DNA of 16,132 nucleotides, taken from positions 1-16,132 of the forward strand of contig RFJN01000161.1 of NCBI GenBank assembly GCA_003694875.1, read 5' to 3'. This document shows positions 1 to 9,407 of this stretch, in pieces. Position 1 is the first letter of the stretch; each line of letters opens with the position of its first letter. The position numbers and the translations under genes were made by a program. The notes under the pieces were generated by a model. It saw only the letters and a list, made by a program, of their open reading frames with translations, was not told the DNA's origin and made no database searches. This DNA is from Planctomycetota bacterium. GTDB lineage: Bacteria; Planctomycetota; J058; J103.

Positions 1-1853
1 ATCAGCGCCTGCACCTTCGGGTCGTTCTTCGGCTGGAAGTGATCGGGATGAAACAGCCCGAGCAGACCGAACGGCGGATAGCCCCGCACCGCGCACAACG
101 CCACCATGGCCTCGTCGTAGGGGTCGGCGTTCTGGATGTCGCTGCGCTCGGCCGCCTCTACCGTAACCGAGAACGAGCTCGCCTTGCAGTCGCGCGCAAA
201 GGTGAAGTCGCCATACAGCGGCTCGATGAAGCTACCGTCCTCGAAGTAGAACCGCCCGTCGTGGGTCCGCCGGTTGATCTCCTTGCGGGTGCCGTGGCCG
301 TCCGGACCCGCAAGCGGCGCCACCTTGATCCTGCCGCGCCGATCGAGCTGCCCCCGCACCTTGTCGCACAGCGCGATGAACTTGTCGCCCGCCGCCGCCT
401 TCACCTCGGCCGAGGGCTCCTCCCACGCGTCGGCGACGAGCACCGCCTCGAGCCGCCATACGCTCGAGCCGGCCCGGATCGTGATCCGACACGACTGCAC
501 CAGCTCGGGCGGGATCTCGGAACGCACATACACCCGCCCCCAGCCGCTGTGGATATGGTGCGGGTGCGAGGTGCGCACCCGCCCGAGCGTCCACACCCTC
601 GTCTCGGAGCGGAAATCGAGTCCGAGCGCCGAGATGTGCAGCGTCGTCACGCAGCTGCCGCCGGCGCGGATCATGGGGAACTTCTTCGTGCAGCTGCGCG
701 TCTCGGCGTAGTTGTACGCGAACAGTCCCACCCCCCAGTTCAACTCGTTGTTGAGCCCGCGGGTACCCGAACCGCCGCCCACCGCGAGCATCGTGGAGCG
801 CGGCGTCAGGTCGATCGTGCCTCCGCGGCGCATGGGCTCCTCGACCCGGCCCTCGAAGAACTGCTCGAACAGCTCGTCCGCCCGCTGCGCCACGAGCTTC
901 TGCCGCAGCGCATTCAACTTCGCGAGCACCGGCGGCAACGGCGGCACCTTGTAACCGGCGGCCTCGAGCACCTTCCGGATGCGCTCGATCGAGGCGTCGG
1001 GATCCATGAGCACCTCGATCACCGCCGGGTTGCCGATCCGGTGCGTGACGCGAATCGATCGCAGCGACCGCTTCACGAGCGGGTGATCCACATGGCGCGG
1101 AAACGCCGCCAGGATTCGTCGCGCCTCGAGCAGCGCCACGTGCAGCGCCGCCTCGGCCTGCAGTCCGGGCCGGACGCAGCGCTTGCCGACCATGACGGCC
1201 CCGTTGGCCACGTGCTTTTCGCGATTCACGCGAGGGAAGGCGCGCTTTTGCACCACCGACGACCACAGGGTGCGCGTGGTCGCGGGGTCGGTGATCGTGT
1301 CGGTCTCGGCGAGGAGCGTGGCAAGCTTCTGCCCGACCTCGTCCTTGTACGTCGCCACCGCCTCCTCGAGCCCGCTCACCTCCCCCTCCCACACGCACAC
1401 CACCGCATGCCGGTGGTCGCGCACCTCGTCGTCGGGGTGGGTGCTCGCGAGTTCGGGGTCACGCGCCGCCGCGAAGCCGGCGTACACCTGTGCCGGGGCG
1501 GTGTCCGAGCTGTAGCGCCACGCGCGGAACAGCAGCGGTCGCAGGTTGTCGACGACCGTGTGCCGCCGCTGCCAGCCACCGGCCTCCTTCGGCAGGTCCT
1601 TGTACGAGACGCCCGCCTCGAACAGCTTCGCGCTCGCGTTGGGCACCATGAGCCGCAGCCGTACCCAGCCGCCCTGGTGGTCCGCGATGTAGCGCTCTCC
1701 CAGCTTGGGCTTGCGCTCGGTGATCCCGTCGGCCGCGTCGCTCCCCGCCTCGCTGCGGTAGGCGACGAGAAAGTAGTCCGAAAGCGTCAGGGTCGTGTGC
1801 CGACCGTCCGCCTTGACGAGCTGCACCCCCAGCCAGTTCTTCTCGTTGCCCAT
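1..1853 (-). CDS. Large protein of unknown function (C-terminus beyond the window)
   Basis: I do not recognise this protein. The minus-strand frame is open from ATG at 1853 to the left edge without a stop, giving at least 617 residues; the C-terminus is outside the window. An AGGAG sequence lies just upstream of the ATG and supports this start. The N-terminus (MGNEKNWLGVQLVKADGR) is polar, with no signal peptide or membrane segment, so a cytoplasmic or non-classically exported protein is likely. Residues about 355-368 form a glycine-rich stretch (GGGSGTRG) followed by an aromatic segment (NWGVGLFAYNY). The rest mixes strand-like segments with charged helices. It uses the CTC/CTG codon pattern of its neighbours, and its translation reads as a natural protein, unlike the very Arg/His/Ala-rich products of the opposite frames. 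It lies 70 bp downstream of another unknown gene on the same strand, so the two are probably co-transcribed. Confidence 0.8.
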   Translation of the reverse strand, partial: MGNEKNWLGVQLVKADGRHTTLTLSDYFLVAYRSEAGSDAADGITERKPKLGERYIADHQGGWVRLRLMVPNASAKLFEAGVSYKDLPKEAGGWQRRHTVVDNLRPLLFRAWRYSSDTAPAQVYAGFAAARDPELASTHPDDEVRDHRHAVVCVWEGEVSGLEEAVATYKDEVGQKLATLLAETDTITDPATTRTLWSSVVQKRAFPRVNREKHVANGAVMVGKRCVRPGLQAEAALHVALLEARRILAAFPRHVDHPLVKRSLRSIRVTHRIGNPAVIEVLMDPDASIERIRKVLEAAGYKVPPLPPVLAKLNALRQKLVAQRADELFEQFFEGRVEEPMRRGGTIDLTPRSTMLAVGGGSGTRGLNNELNWGVGLFAYNYAETRSCTKKFPMIRAGGSCVTTLHISALGLDFRSETRVWTLGRVRTSHPHHIHSGWGRVYVRSEIPPELVQSCRITIRAGSSVWRLEAVLVADAWEEPSAEVKAAAGDKFIALCDKVRGQLDRRGRIKVAPLAGPDGHGTRKEINRRTHDGRFYFEDGSFIEPLYGDFTFARDCKASSFSVTVEAAERSDIQNADPYDEAMVALCAVRGYPPFGLLGLFHPDHFQPKNDPKVQAL

Positions 1854-1887
1854 GGGTCGGCTCCTGTGTGTCGGGAGGTGGGGGTCG

Positions 1888-1911
1888 GTGGGCGGTGGCT
1901 GCACCACCCAC
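1888..1911 (-). promoter_or_regulatory. Hairpin between the two unknown genes
   Basis: Read on the minus strand this is a 10-bp stem (one U-G wobble) closed by a CAGC loop, lying between the stop of the 220-aa gene and the ribosome binding site of the large gene. No T-tract follows, so it is more likely a transcript-stability or attenuation element than a strong intrinsic terminator. Function is inferred only. Confidence 0.4.
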
Positions 1912-1923
1912 GCGTGCAGCGCG

Positions 1924-2586
1924 TCACGCCGCGGCCGTCGCCGCGCCGGCACTCGGCGCGCCGTCCGCACCGCCGTCCTTCGGCTTCCTGAGAATGCAGA
2001 ACGCGGTGCGCGGGAAACCGGGATCGAGCTCCGCCGGCAGCCGCAGGGTCGCCGTCCACCGCCCGCCGCCGTCGGTGATCTCCACCCGCACCCGCTCGAT
2101 GCCCTCGGCCCACCGCACGAGCAGCTCTTCCCGAAAGCGCCGCTCGGGGTGGGTCAGCAGGGTCTCGTCCGACGGTTCACCGCGGCCGAGATCGTGGATC
2201 TGCAGCCGCGCCTCGGGACCGAGACGCGCGAACTCCCAGCCGTCGCAGTACTCGCCCGGATCGAGCCGCCCGTCGGCGGTGGTCTCCGAGATCGGCACGA
2301 GCCGCACGTGCCAGTCGAACGCGTGCTTCCACGTGGGCTCCGGCACCGGCTGTGCACTGCGCCACACCCGGTGCAACCACGCCTGGCCCGCCTGCTCGAG
2401 CCGGTTCCAGCTCGAGGGCGCATGGATCGCCACGGCGTACTCCCACGCCACCTCGCGGTCGCACAGCTCGATCCGGCTCGCCTCCTGCGGAGGCTTCGCC
2501 GCCGGGTGCGCCCGCAACCGGCCCTCGCCCCAGACCGGCGCGGCGCCGTCCGCACCGGCGCCCGCGGCTCGATTCCCCTCGCTCAC
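1924..2586 (-). CDS. Protein of unknown function, 220 aa
   Basis: I do not recognise this protein. I chose the GTG at 2586 as start because GGGGAGA lies 5-6 nt upstream; the frame extends further upstream, but that stretch reads as Arg/Gly/Ser-rich non-coding sequence and crosses the candidate promoter. Residues 1-35 and 203-220 are low-complexity Ala/Gly-rich tails. The core, about 36-200, is rich in Trp, Glu and Arg (for example AWLHRVW near 69-75 and DWHVRLVPIS at 91-100) and looks like a mixed alpha/beta domain. There is no signal peptide or membrane segment. It precedes the large unknown gene by 70 bp on the same strand, which suggests a functional pair. Reading frame and strand are fairly secure; function is open. 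Confidence 0.7.
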   Translation of the reverse strand: MSEGNRAAGAGADGAAPVWGEGRLRAHPAAKPPQEASRIELCDREVAWEYAVAIHAPSSWNRLEQAGQAWLHRVWRSAQPVPEPTWKHAFDWHVRLVPISETTADGRLDPGEYCDGWEFARLGPEARLQIHDLGRGEPSDETLLTHPERRFREELLVRWAEGIERVRVEITDGGGRWTATLRLPAELDPGFPRTAFCILRKPKDGGADGAPSAGAATAAA

Positions 2587-2637
2587 GGCCCATCTCCCCG
2601 CGGCACCCAATTCCGATGACAACGACGCCTTTGCTCG

Positions 2638-2666
2638 AGGATAGCGCCGCAACGGGCCGAACACAA
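2638..2666 (-). promoter_or_regulatory. Candidate sigma70 promoter for the unknown gene pair
   Basis: On the minus strand TTGTGT (2661-2666) and TATCCT (2638-2643) are separated by 17 bp, and transcription would start about 45 nt upstream of the GTG at 2586. The -10 matches the consensus at four of six bases; the -35 is weaker. Confidence 0.35.
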
Positions 2667-2839
2667 CCTCTCGGGCAACCTTCTGAGACCGGCCGACCAG
2701 CGAAACAGCCCGGACCCGGTCCCGCCACGCGCCGCTCCGCGCAGCGCGACGACAGCTGCACCACGGCCTTCCGCCACGTGCCGACCCCGCCACGCACGGC
2801 CGCCCACCGCGCGACCGGCCCGCTGCCCGTGCGTCGCCC

Positions 2840-2868
2840 TTGCCACCACCCCGCCGGATCGCTAGGGT
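2840..2868 (+). promoter_or_regulatory. Candidate promoter of the catabolic operon
   Basis: TTGCCA (2840-2845, five of six bases of the -35 consensus) is followed after 17 bp by TAGGGT (2863-2868, a weak -10). Transcription would begin near 2875, giving a leader of about 40 nt before the transporter ATG at 2916, whose ribosome binding site AAGGAGAGGG lies at 2901-2910. Confidence 0.45.
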
Positions 2869-2915
2869 AACGGCTTCATCCCGTCGCAGCGCTCGACCGC
2901 AAGGAGAGGGATCGC

Positions 2916-4543
<1,628 letters not shown>

Positions 4544-4547
<4 letters not shown>

Positions 4548-5413
4548 GCCGTGTCATCCGCTGTGCCCTGATCCAGGCCCGCACGCCCCAGGACGTCGAG
4601 GGGGTCGAGGCCATCAAGGAGGCCATGATCGAGAAACACATCGCGCTGCTCGAGCAGGCCAAGGAGCAGGGCGCCGAACTCACCTGCCTGCAGGAGCTGT
4701 TCTACGGACCGTACTTCTGCGCCGAGCAGGACAAGAAGTGGTACGCGCTGACCGAGCGCATGCCCGACGGCCCCACGATCACGCGCATGCGCGAACAGGC
4801 GCGGCGACTCGGCATGGCGCTCGTCGTGCCCATGTACGAGGAGGAGATCACCGGCGTCTACTACAACTCGGCGGGGGTGATCGACGCCGACGGCAGCTAT
4901 CTCGGCACCTACCGCAAGAACCACATCCCGCACTGCGCCCCGGGCTTCTGGGAGAAGTTCTACTTCCGTCCCGGCAACCTCGGCTACCCGGTGTTCGAGC
5001 TTGCCAACGGCGTCAAGGTGGGGGTGTACATCTGCTACGACCGCCACTTCCCCGAGGGCGCGCGCATCCTCGGGCTGCACGGAGCCGAGATCGTCTTCAA
5101 CCCGAGTGCGACGGTCGCCGGACTCAGCGAGTACCTCTGGAAGCTCGAGCAGCCCGCACACGCGGTCGCCAACGGCTACTTCGTCGGCGCGATCAACCGC
5201 GTGGGCACCGAGAGCCCCTGGCAGATCGGCGAGTTCTACGGCCAGAGCTACTTCTGCACCCCGCGCGGCGAGATCATCGCCGAGGGCAGCCGCGACGGCG
5301 AGGAGGTGATCGTGGCCGATCTCGACCTCGACCAGATCGCCGAGGTGCGCCAGACCTGGCAGTTCTTCCGCGACCGGCGTCCCGAGACGTACGAGGAGAT
5401 CTGCGCGCTGTGA
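4544..5413 (+). CDS. Beta-ureidopropionase-type amidase (nitrilase superfamily)
   Basis: This cytoplasmic carbon-nitrogen hydrolase (289 aa) is predicted to hydrolyse N-carbamoyl-beta-alanine, or a related N-carbamoyl amino acid, to the free amino acid, CO2 and ammonia. The Glu-Lys-Cys triad is visible: Glu51 in LQELFYG, Lys125 in YRKNHIPH and Cys164 in YICYDRHFPEG. The stretch around 131-152 (PGFWEKFYFRPGNLGYPVF) and 184-200 (VFNPSATVAGLSEYLWK) are typical of bacterial beta-ureidopropionase-like proteins. N-carbamoylputrescine amidases are relatives and the main alternative, but the dihydropyrimidinase in the same operon favours the pyrimidine/hydantoin role. The ATG overlaps the transporter stop; AGGAGGG lies about 10 nt upstream. 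It would act on the ring-opened product of the dihydropyrimidinase. Confidence 0.9.
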
Positions 5414-5420
5414 ACCCGGA

Positions 5421-5441
5421 CGGGCCCGCAGCCCGGGCCCG
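5421..5441 (+). promoter_or_regulatory. Short GC hairpin after the amidase gene
   Basis: CGGGCCCG (5421-5428) and CGGGCCCG (5434-5441) form an 8-bp stem with a 5-nt loop, a few bases after the amidase stop and before the aldehyde dehydrogenase ribosome binding site. There is no T-tract. It may stabilise or tune transcripts within the operon. Confidence 0.4.
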
Positions 5442-5466
5442 CCCACGCACGAGAGGAGTGTTGCCC

Positions 5467-6939
5467 ATGGAGTACCGGAACTGGATCGACGGCGAGTGGG
5501 TGGAGCCGAGCGGCGAGCGCACCCTGCCCAACGTCAACCCCGCCGACACACGCGACGTGCTCGGGACGCTGCGGCTCTCGAGCCGCGAGGACGTGCGCCG
5601 TGCGGTGGCCGGTGCGAAGCGCGCCTTCCCCGCCTGGCGCCGCACCCCCGCCCCGGAACGAGCGCGCGTGGTCGCGCGCGCGCAGAAGATCCTCGAGGCG
5701 CAGGCCGACGAACTCGCGCGGCTGCTCACGCGCGAGGAGGGCAAGGTGCTCGCCGAGGCGCGCGGCGAGGTCGCCAAGACCATCAACGTGCTCGAGTTCA
5801 TGGCCGGCGAGGGCTACCGCATGGGCGGCATCACCCGCCCCTCGGTGCTGCCGTCGAACTTCTGCTACACCGTGCGCCAGCCGCTCGGCGTGGTCGGCCT
5901 CATCACCCCCTGGAACTTCCCCGTCTGCATCCCGGCGTGGAAGATCGCGCCGGCGCTGATCGCCGGCAACACGATCGTCTTCAAGCCGAGTGAGCTCACC
6001 CCCGCCACCGCCGAGGTGGTGGTGCGCGCCTTCATCGAGGCGGGCTGCCCCGCCGGGGTGCTGCAGCTCGTGCACGGGGACGCCGAGGCCGGCGACGAGA
6101 TCGTGCGCCACCCCGAGATCCCCGCGATCTCGTTCACCGGCTCGAACGAGGTGGGCCGCTCGATCTACGAGACCGCCGCCGGCATGCTCAAGAAGGTGCA
6201 GTGCGAGATGGGCGGCAAGAACCCGATCGTGGTGCTCGAGGACGCCGATCTCGAACTCGCCGCCGCCGGCGCCGCCAAGGGCGCGTTCGGCTCGACCGGC
6301 CAGCGGTGTACCGCGACGAGCCGCGCGATCGTGCACGAGGCGGTCGCCGACCGCTTCGTCGAACTCGTGGCCGAGCACGCCCGCCGGATCGTGCCGGGCA
6401 ACGGCCTGCAGGAGGGCGTCACCATGGGCCCGTCGGTCGACCGCGAGCAGTTCGACAAGGTGCTTTCGTACATCGAGATCGGCAAGCAGGAGGGAGCGAC
6501 GCTGGTGCTCGGCGGCTCGCGCGCCGAGGGCGAGGGGCTCGAGCACGGCTACTTCCCCGCGCCCACGATCTTCGACCACGTGCGCCCCGGCATGCGCATC
6601 GCGCGCGAGGAGATCTTCGGCCCCGTGCTCAGCGTGATCCGGGTGCGCGATCTCGACGAGGCGATCGAGATCGCCAACGACGTCGAGTACGGCCTCACGA
6701 GCTCGCTCTACACCCGCGATCCCAACCGCTGGTTCCGCTTCGTCGACGAGATCGAGACCGGCATCACCCACCTCAACTCCCCCACCCCCGGCGGCGAGTC
6801 GCAGATGCCGTTCGGCGGCGTGAAGGCCACCGGCGTGGGCGCGCGCGAGATGGGCGATACCGCGATCGACTTCTTCACCGAACTGAAGGCGGTCTACGTG
6901 GACTACACCGGCGCGAAGCGCGAGAGCAACGTCTACTGA
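5467..6939 (+). CDS. NAD(P)-dependent aldehyde (semialdehyde) dehydrogenase
   Basis: This cytoplasmic aldehyde dehydrogenase (490 aa, normal family length) oxidises an aldehyde to an acid. Visible motifs are TPWNFP with Asn150, FKPSE with Lys173, the cofactor-binding FTGSNEVG (223-230), the general base Glu247 in CEMGGKNP, the nucleophile Cys281 in GSTGQRCTATSR, and EEIFGPV with Glu382. Presence of Glu247 points to a hydrolytic enzyme; the CoA-acylating methylmalonate-semialdehyde dehydrogenases lack this residue. In this operon the likely substrate is malonate semialdehyde, formed from beta-alanine by an aminotransferase not encoded here; that is inference. The start ATG at 5467 is preceded by GAGAGGAG; in-frame upstream sequence overlaps the amidase gene in another frame and is not coding. 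The gap to the amidase gene is 53 bp. Confidence 0.92.
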   Translation: MEYRNWIDGEWVEPSGERTLPNVNPADTRDVLGTLRLSSREDVRRAVAGAKRAFPAWRRTPAPERARVVARAQKILEAQADELARLLTREEGKVLAEARGEVAKTINVLEFMAGEGYRMGGITRPSVLPSNFCYTVRQPLGVVGLITPWNFPVCIPAWKIAPALIAGNTIVFKPSELTPATAEVVVRAFIEAGCPAGVLQLVHGDAEAGDEIVRHPEIPAISFTGSNEVGRSIYETAAGMLKKVQCEMGGKNPIVVLEDADLELAAAGAAKGAFGSTGQRCTATSRAIVHEAVADRFVELVAEHARRIVPGNGLQEGVTMGPSVDREQFDKVLSYIEIGKQEGATLVLGGSRAEGEGLEHGYFPAPTIFDHVRPGMRIAREEIFGPVLSVIRVRDLDEAIEIANDVEYGLTSSLYTRDPNRWFRFVDEIETGITHLNSPTPGGESQMPFGGVKATGVGAREMGDTAIDFFTELKAVYVDYTGAKRESNVY

Positions 6940-6954
6940 ACCGCACACACCGTC

Positions 6955-6996
6955 GCCGGCGGCGGGCGGCACGACCCGCCGCGGCTCGCCGCCGGC
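6955..6996 (+). promoter_or_regulatory. Intra-operon inverted repeat
   Basis: A 10-bp perfect inverted repeat (GCCGGCGGCG at 6955-6964, CGCCGCCGGC at 6987-6996) encloses a second small stem (GGCGG with CCGCC). It fills most of the 76-bp gap between the aldehyde dehydrogenase and dihydropyrimidinase genes, directly ahead of the latter's ribosome binding site. No T-tract follows. An attenuator or mRNA-stability role is possible. Confidence 0.4.
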
Positions 6997-7015
6997 ACGC
7001 GAGGAGGGCTACGTC

Positions 7016-8404
7016 ATGGGACTTCTGATCCGCGGCGGCGACGTCGTCACGACCGAGGGGGTGTTCCGCGCCGACGTCTACGCCGACGACGACGGGATCA
7101 TCCGGCAGGTGGGCCGCGATCTCGAGCCCGCCTCGAGCTCGGACCGCGTCGTGGACGCCGGCGGCCAGCTCGTGCTCCCGGGCGCGATCGACCCCCACAC
7201 GCACGTGGCGCTGCCGTTCATGGGCACGGTCTCGTGCGACGACTGGTTCGACGCCACCGCGGCCGGCTGCGTGGGCGGCACGACCACGATCTTCGACTTC
7301 GTGATCGGCAGCCGCGGCGAGCGGCCGCTCGAGACGCTCGAGGCGTGGATGGCCAAGGCCGAGGGCAAGGCGGTCTCGGACTACGCCTACCACATGGCGG
7401 TGATCGAGTGGAACGACGATGTCGAGCGCGAGATCCCCGAGGTCGTCGCGCGCGGGATCCCGTCGTTCAAGGCCTTCACCGCCTACAAGGGCGCGCTCAT
7501 GCTCGAGGACGAGGAGCTGTTCAAGGCGATGCGCGCGATCGCCGCCGCCGGCGGGATCCTCACGATCCACGCCGTCAACGGCGCGGTGCTCAACGCGCTC
7601 GCCGAGGCGTTCGCCGCCGAGGGACGGCTCGGCACCGACGTGCACCACCTCTGCCAGCCGCCGGAGTCGGAGGGCGAGGCGACCCACCGCGCGATCCGCC
7701 TCGCCGGGCTCGCGGGGCTGCCGCTGTACGTGGTGCACGTGACGTGCGACGCCGCGCTCAAGGAGATCCAGGAGGCGAACAAGCGCGGGCAGGAGGTGTA
7801 CTGCGAGACGTGCATCCAGTACCTGCTGCTCGACGACAGCCTGTACAGCCTGCCCGACTTCGAGGGAGCGAAGTACGTCGCCTCCCCGCCGCTGCGCAAG
7901 CCGTCCGACCAGGAGGCGCTGTGGCAGGGCATCGCCCGCCGCACCGTCCACACCCTCGGCACCGACCACGCGCCGTTCCACTTCGAGACCCAGAAGGTCA
8001 TGGGCAAGGACGACTTCCGCAAGATCCCCAACGGCATGCCGGGGGTCGAGGAGCGACTCAGCCTGCTCTACACCTACGGGGTGGAGACGGGTCGGATCAC
8101 GCTGCCGCAGCTCGTCGAGGTGTGCTGCACCGCCCCGGCGCGGATCTTCGGGATCGACGACCGCAAGGGGGCGATCCGACCCGGTGCGGACGCCGACATC
8201 GTGCTCTACGATCCGCACTGGGAAGGCACCTTCTCGGTGAAGACGCAGCGCTCGACCACCGACTACAACTGCTACGAGGGCTGGAAGCGCAAGGGGCGGC
8301 CGACGCAGGTCTTCGTGCGCGGTCGGCAGGTCGTGCGCGACAGCGCGTTCTGCGGCGAACCCGGCTTCGGACGCCACCTCGCGCGCAAGCCGCGGCGTCG
8401 CTGA
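7016..8404 (+). CDS. hydA: Dihydropyrimidinase / D-hydantoinase
   Basis: This zinc-dependent cyclic amidohydrolase (462 aa) opens dihydrouracil/dihydrothymine or 5-substituted hydantoins to N-carbamoyl amino acids, the substrate of the amidase encoded two genes earlier. Binuclear-centre residues are present: His61 and His63 in DPHTHV, Lys152 (the carbamylated lysine) in FKAFTAYKG, His185, His241 in YVVHVTC, and Asp317 in GTDHAPF. Substrate-contact residues also fit: Tyr157, Ser290 in ASPPLR and Asn339 in PNGMPG. Odd feature: the usual HAENGD around the third histidine reads HAVNGA, so the conserved Glu is Val188-adjacent non-polar sequence (His185-Ala-Val187-Asn). The ATG at 7016 follows GAGGAGG by 8 nt. 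It is the last gene of the operon and is followed by a strong hairpin. Allantoinase is less likely given the FTAYKG and PNGMPG motifs. Confidence 0.93.
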   Translation: MGLLIRGGDVVTTEGVFRADVYADDDGIIRQVGRDLEPASSSDRVVDAGGQLVLPGAIDPHTHVALPFMGTVSCDDWFDATAAGCVGGTTTIFDFVIGSRGERPLETLEAWMAKAEGKAVSDYAYHMAVIEWNDDVEREIPEVVARGIPSFKAFTAYKGALMLEDEELFKAMRAIAAAGGILTIHAVNGAVLNALAEAFAAEGRLGTDVHHLCQPPESEGEATHRAIRLAGLAGLPLYVVHVTCDAALKEIQEANKRGQEVYCETCIQYLLLDDSLYSLPDFEGAKYVASPPLRKPSDQEALWQGIARRTVHTLGTDHAPFHFETQKVMGKDDFRKIPNGMPGVEERLSLLYTYGVETGRITLPQLVEVCCTAPARIFGIDDRKGAIRPGADADIVLYDPHWEGTFSVKTQRSTTDYNCYEGWKRKGRPTQVFVRGRQVVRDSAFCGEPGFGRHLARKPRRR

Positions 8405-8429
8405 CCCGGCCCCCGACCGTTCGAACCAC

Positions 8430-8470
8430 CCGCGCGCGGCGGCGTGCTTGCAGCGCGCCGCCGCGCGCGG
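8430..8470 (+). terminator. Strong 15-bp hairpin ending the catabolic operon
   Basis: CCGCGCGCGGCGGCG (8430-8444) and its perfect reverse complement (8456-8470) form a 15-bp stem with an 11-nt loop, 25 bp after the dihydropyrimidinase stop. There is no T-run after it, so termination may be T-independent or partial. The position between unrelated genes supports a terminator role. Confidence 0.55.
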
Positions 8471-8516
8471 CATGTTGGGGAGACGAGCCGGGGCCCACAG
8501 CGAGGGAGCGCGTGCC

Positions 8517-9257
8517 ATGGCGAGCGGGCAGGGCGAGAGGAGCACGATCACCCTGTCGTTGCCGGCGCTCGCCGCCTTCGTCGGCGTACCGACCCTGATC
8601 GCGACCGGTCTGGTCGCCGCACTGCTCGGCCGCCCGGCGCTCGGTGCCACCCTGGCCGCCCTCGGTGCGGTGACCGCTGGTGGCTGCTGGTGGTTGTCGC
8701 GCGGGCCGCGCAGACGCGCCCCGTCCGACGGAGCCGTCGCCCGCACCGACGAGTACCCGCCGGCAACCACCCCGCCGTCGAGCGGCCGCTTCGCCCGCGC
8801 CCAGTACTGCGCCCCCACCCAGCCCGAAGCGCCGCCGGGCAGCGGAAACACGACCCAGCCGTTCCACCCCGAGCACACCGTCGCCCAGGATTTCGAACCC
8901 GACTACCAGGCGCATGCGGTGCCGGGCCTCGGCGCGATCTACAAGGAGCTGCAGCGGCCCGAGGTCGCCGCGTTCCTGCTCGTCGTGGCCGGGCCCGACC
9001 GCGGCCGCGGCTTGCCGGTCGGTCCCGGCCAGGCGGTGACGGTCGGACGCGGCGGCCACAACCACCTCGCGCTGCAGGACGCCGGCGCCAGCGCCACCCA
9101 CTGCCAGTTCGTGTGCCGGGAAGGCGAGATCTGGGTCGAGGACACCGCGAGCCGCAACGGCACCTTCGTCAACAACGAACGGGTGCAGCGCGCGGTGGTG
9201 CACAACTGCGACGTGGTGGCGCTCGGCTCGACGCGCATTCTCGTCGCGACGCTGTAG
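8517..9257 (+). CDS. Membrane-anchored FHA-domain protein
   Basis: This 246-aa protein has two hydrophobic segments (about 13-38 and 41-60), then a positively charged SRGPRRR stretch, a Pro/Thr-rich flexible linker (about 68-135), and a C-terminal forkhead-associated domain (about 152-246). The FHA landmarks are VGRGG (Gly177-Arg178), SATHCQF (Ser192, His195) and SRNGTFVNN (Asn214-Gly215-Thr216), so the phosphothreonine-binding surface looks intact. The charge after the second helix suggests a cytoplasmic FHA domain. It would dock phosphorylated proteins, probably Ser/Thr-kinase substrates, at the membrane; no kinase or phosphatase gene is nearby. The ATG at 8517 follows GAGGGAG (8502-8508) by 8 nt; earlier in-frame starts lie within or just past the preceding hairpin and are rejected. 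It appears to be transcribed alone, with no clear promoter seen. Confidence 0.85.
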   Translation: MASGQGERSTITLSLPALAAFVGVPTLIATGLVAALLGRPALGATLAALGAVTAGGCWWLSRGPRRRAPSDGAVARTDEYPPATTPPSSGRFARAQYCAPTQPEAPPGSGNTTQPFHPEHTVAQDFEPDYQAHAVPGLGAIYKELQRPEVAAFLLVVAGPDRGRGLPVGPGQAVTVGRGGHNHLALQDAGASATHCQFVCREGEIWVEDTASRNGTFVNNERVQRAVVHNCDVVALGSTRILVATL

Positions 9258-9367
9258 GGTCGGGGTCGCGTTCGGGGCGTGACGGTGCAGGGGATCGCGA
9301 CGCGCGTGCCGCGGGGGGTGCGCGGATCGGTGCGTGGACACACGGTGCGGCGCGGCTCACGCACGCG

Positions 9368-9386
9368 TTGCAGACGGTGCAACGGC
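9368..9386 (+). terminator. Hairpin in the FHA-rplU gap (first)
   Basis: CGTTGCA (9368-9374) and TGCAACG (9380-9386) form a perfect 7-bp stem with a 5-nt loop, about 110 bp after the FHA gene stop. It could contribute to termination ahead of the ribosomal protein operon. No T-tract. Confidence 0.35.
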
Positions 9387-9407
9387 GTGTCGTGAGCGCG
9401 GTCGGGT

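Larger units (their letters stand above)
2587..2915. other. Divergent intergenic region, 329 bp
   Basis: This gap separates the minus-strand unknown pair from the plus-strand transporter operon. It holds one candidate promoter facing each way (2638-2666 minus, 2840-2868 plus) and the transporter ribosome binding site. About 170 bp between the promoters, near 2667-2839, show no gene, tRNA or clear operator that I can support. Reading frames crossing it give Arg/Pro/Ala-rich products without coding character. Confidence 0.6.

Noticed and set aside
39..1991. Long plus-strand open frame (650 codons) at the left end
   Set aside because: The product is dominated by Arg, His, Ala and Pro with no domain character, and lies opposite a minus-strand frame with natural composition and a good ribosome binding site. 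It is a GC-driven shadow.
5248..6972. Minus-strand 574-codon frame opposite the aldehyde dehydrogenase
   Set aside because: Antisense shadow of a well-conserved enzyme; no recognisable motif and no ribosome binding site of its own.
8448..8516. Upstream in-frame starts for the FHA protein
   Set aside because: They lie in or right after the 15-bp hairpin, add an Arg/Ala-rich stretch and lack a ribosome binding site; ATG at 8517 has a good one.
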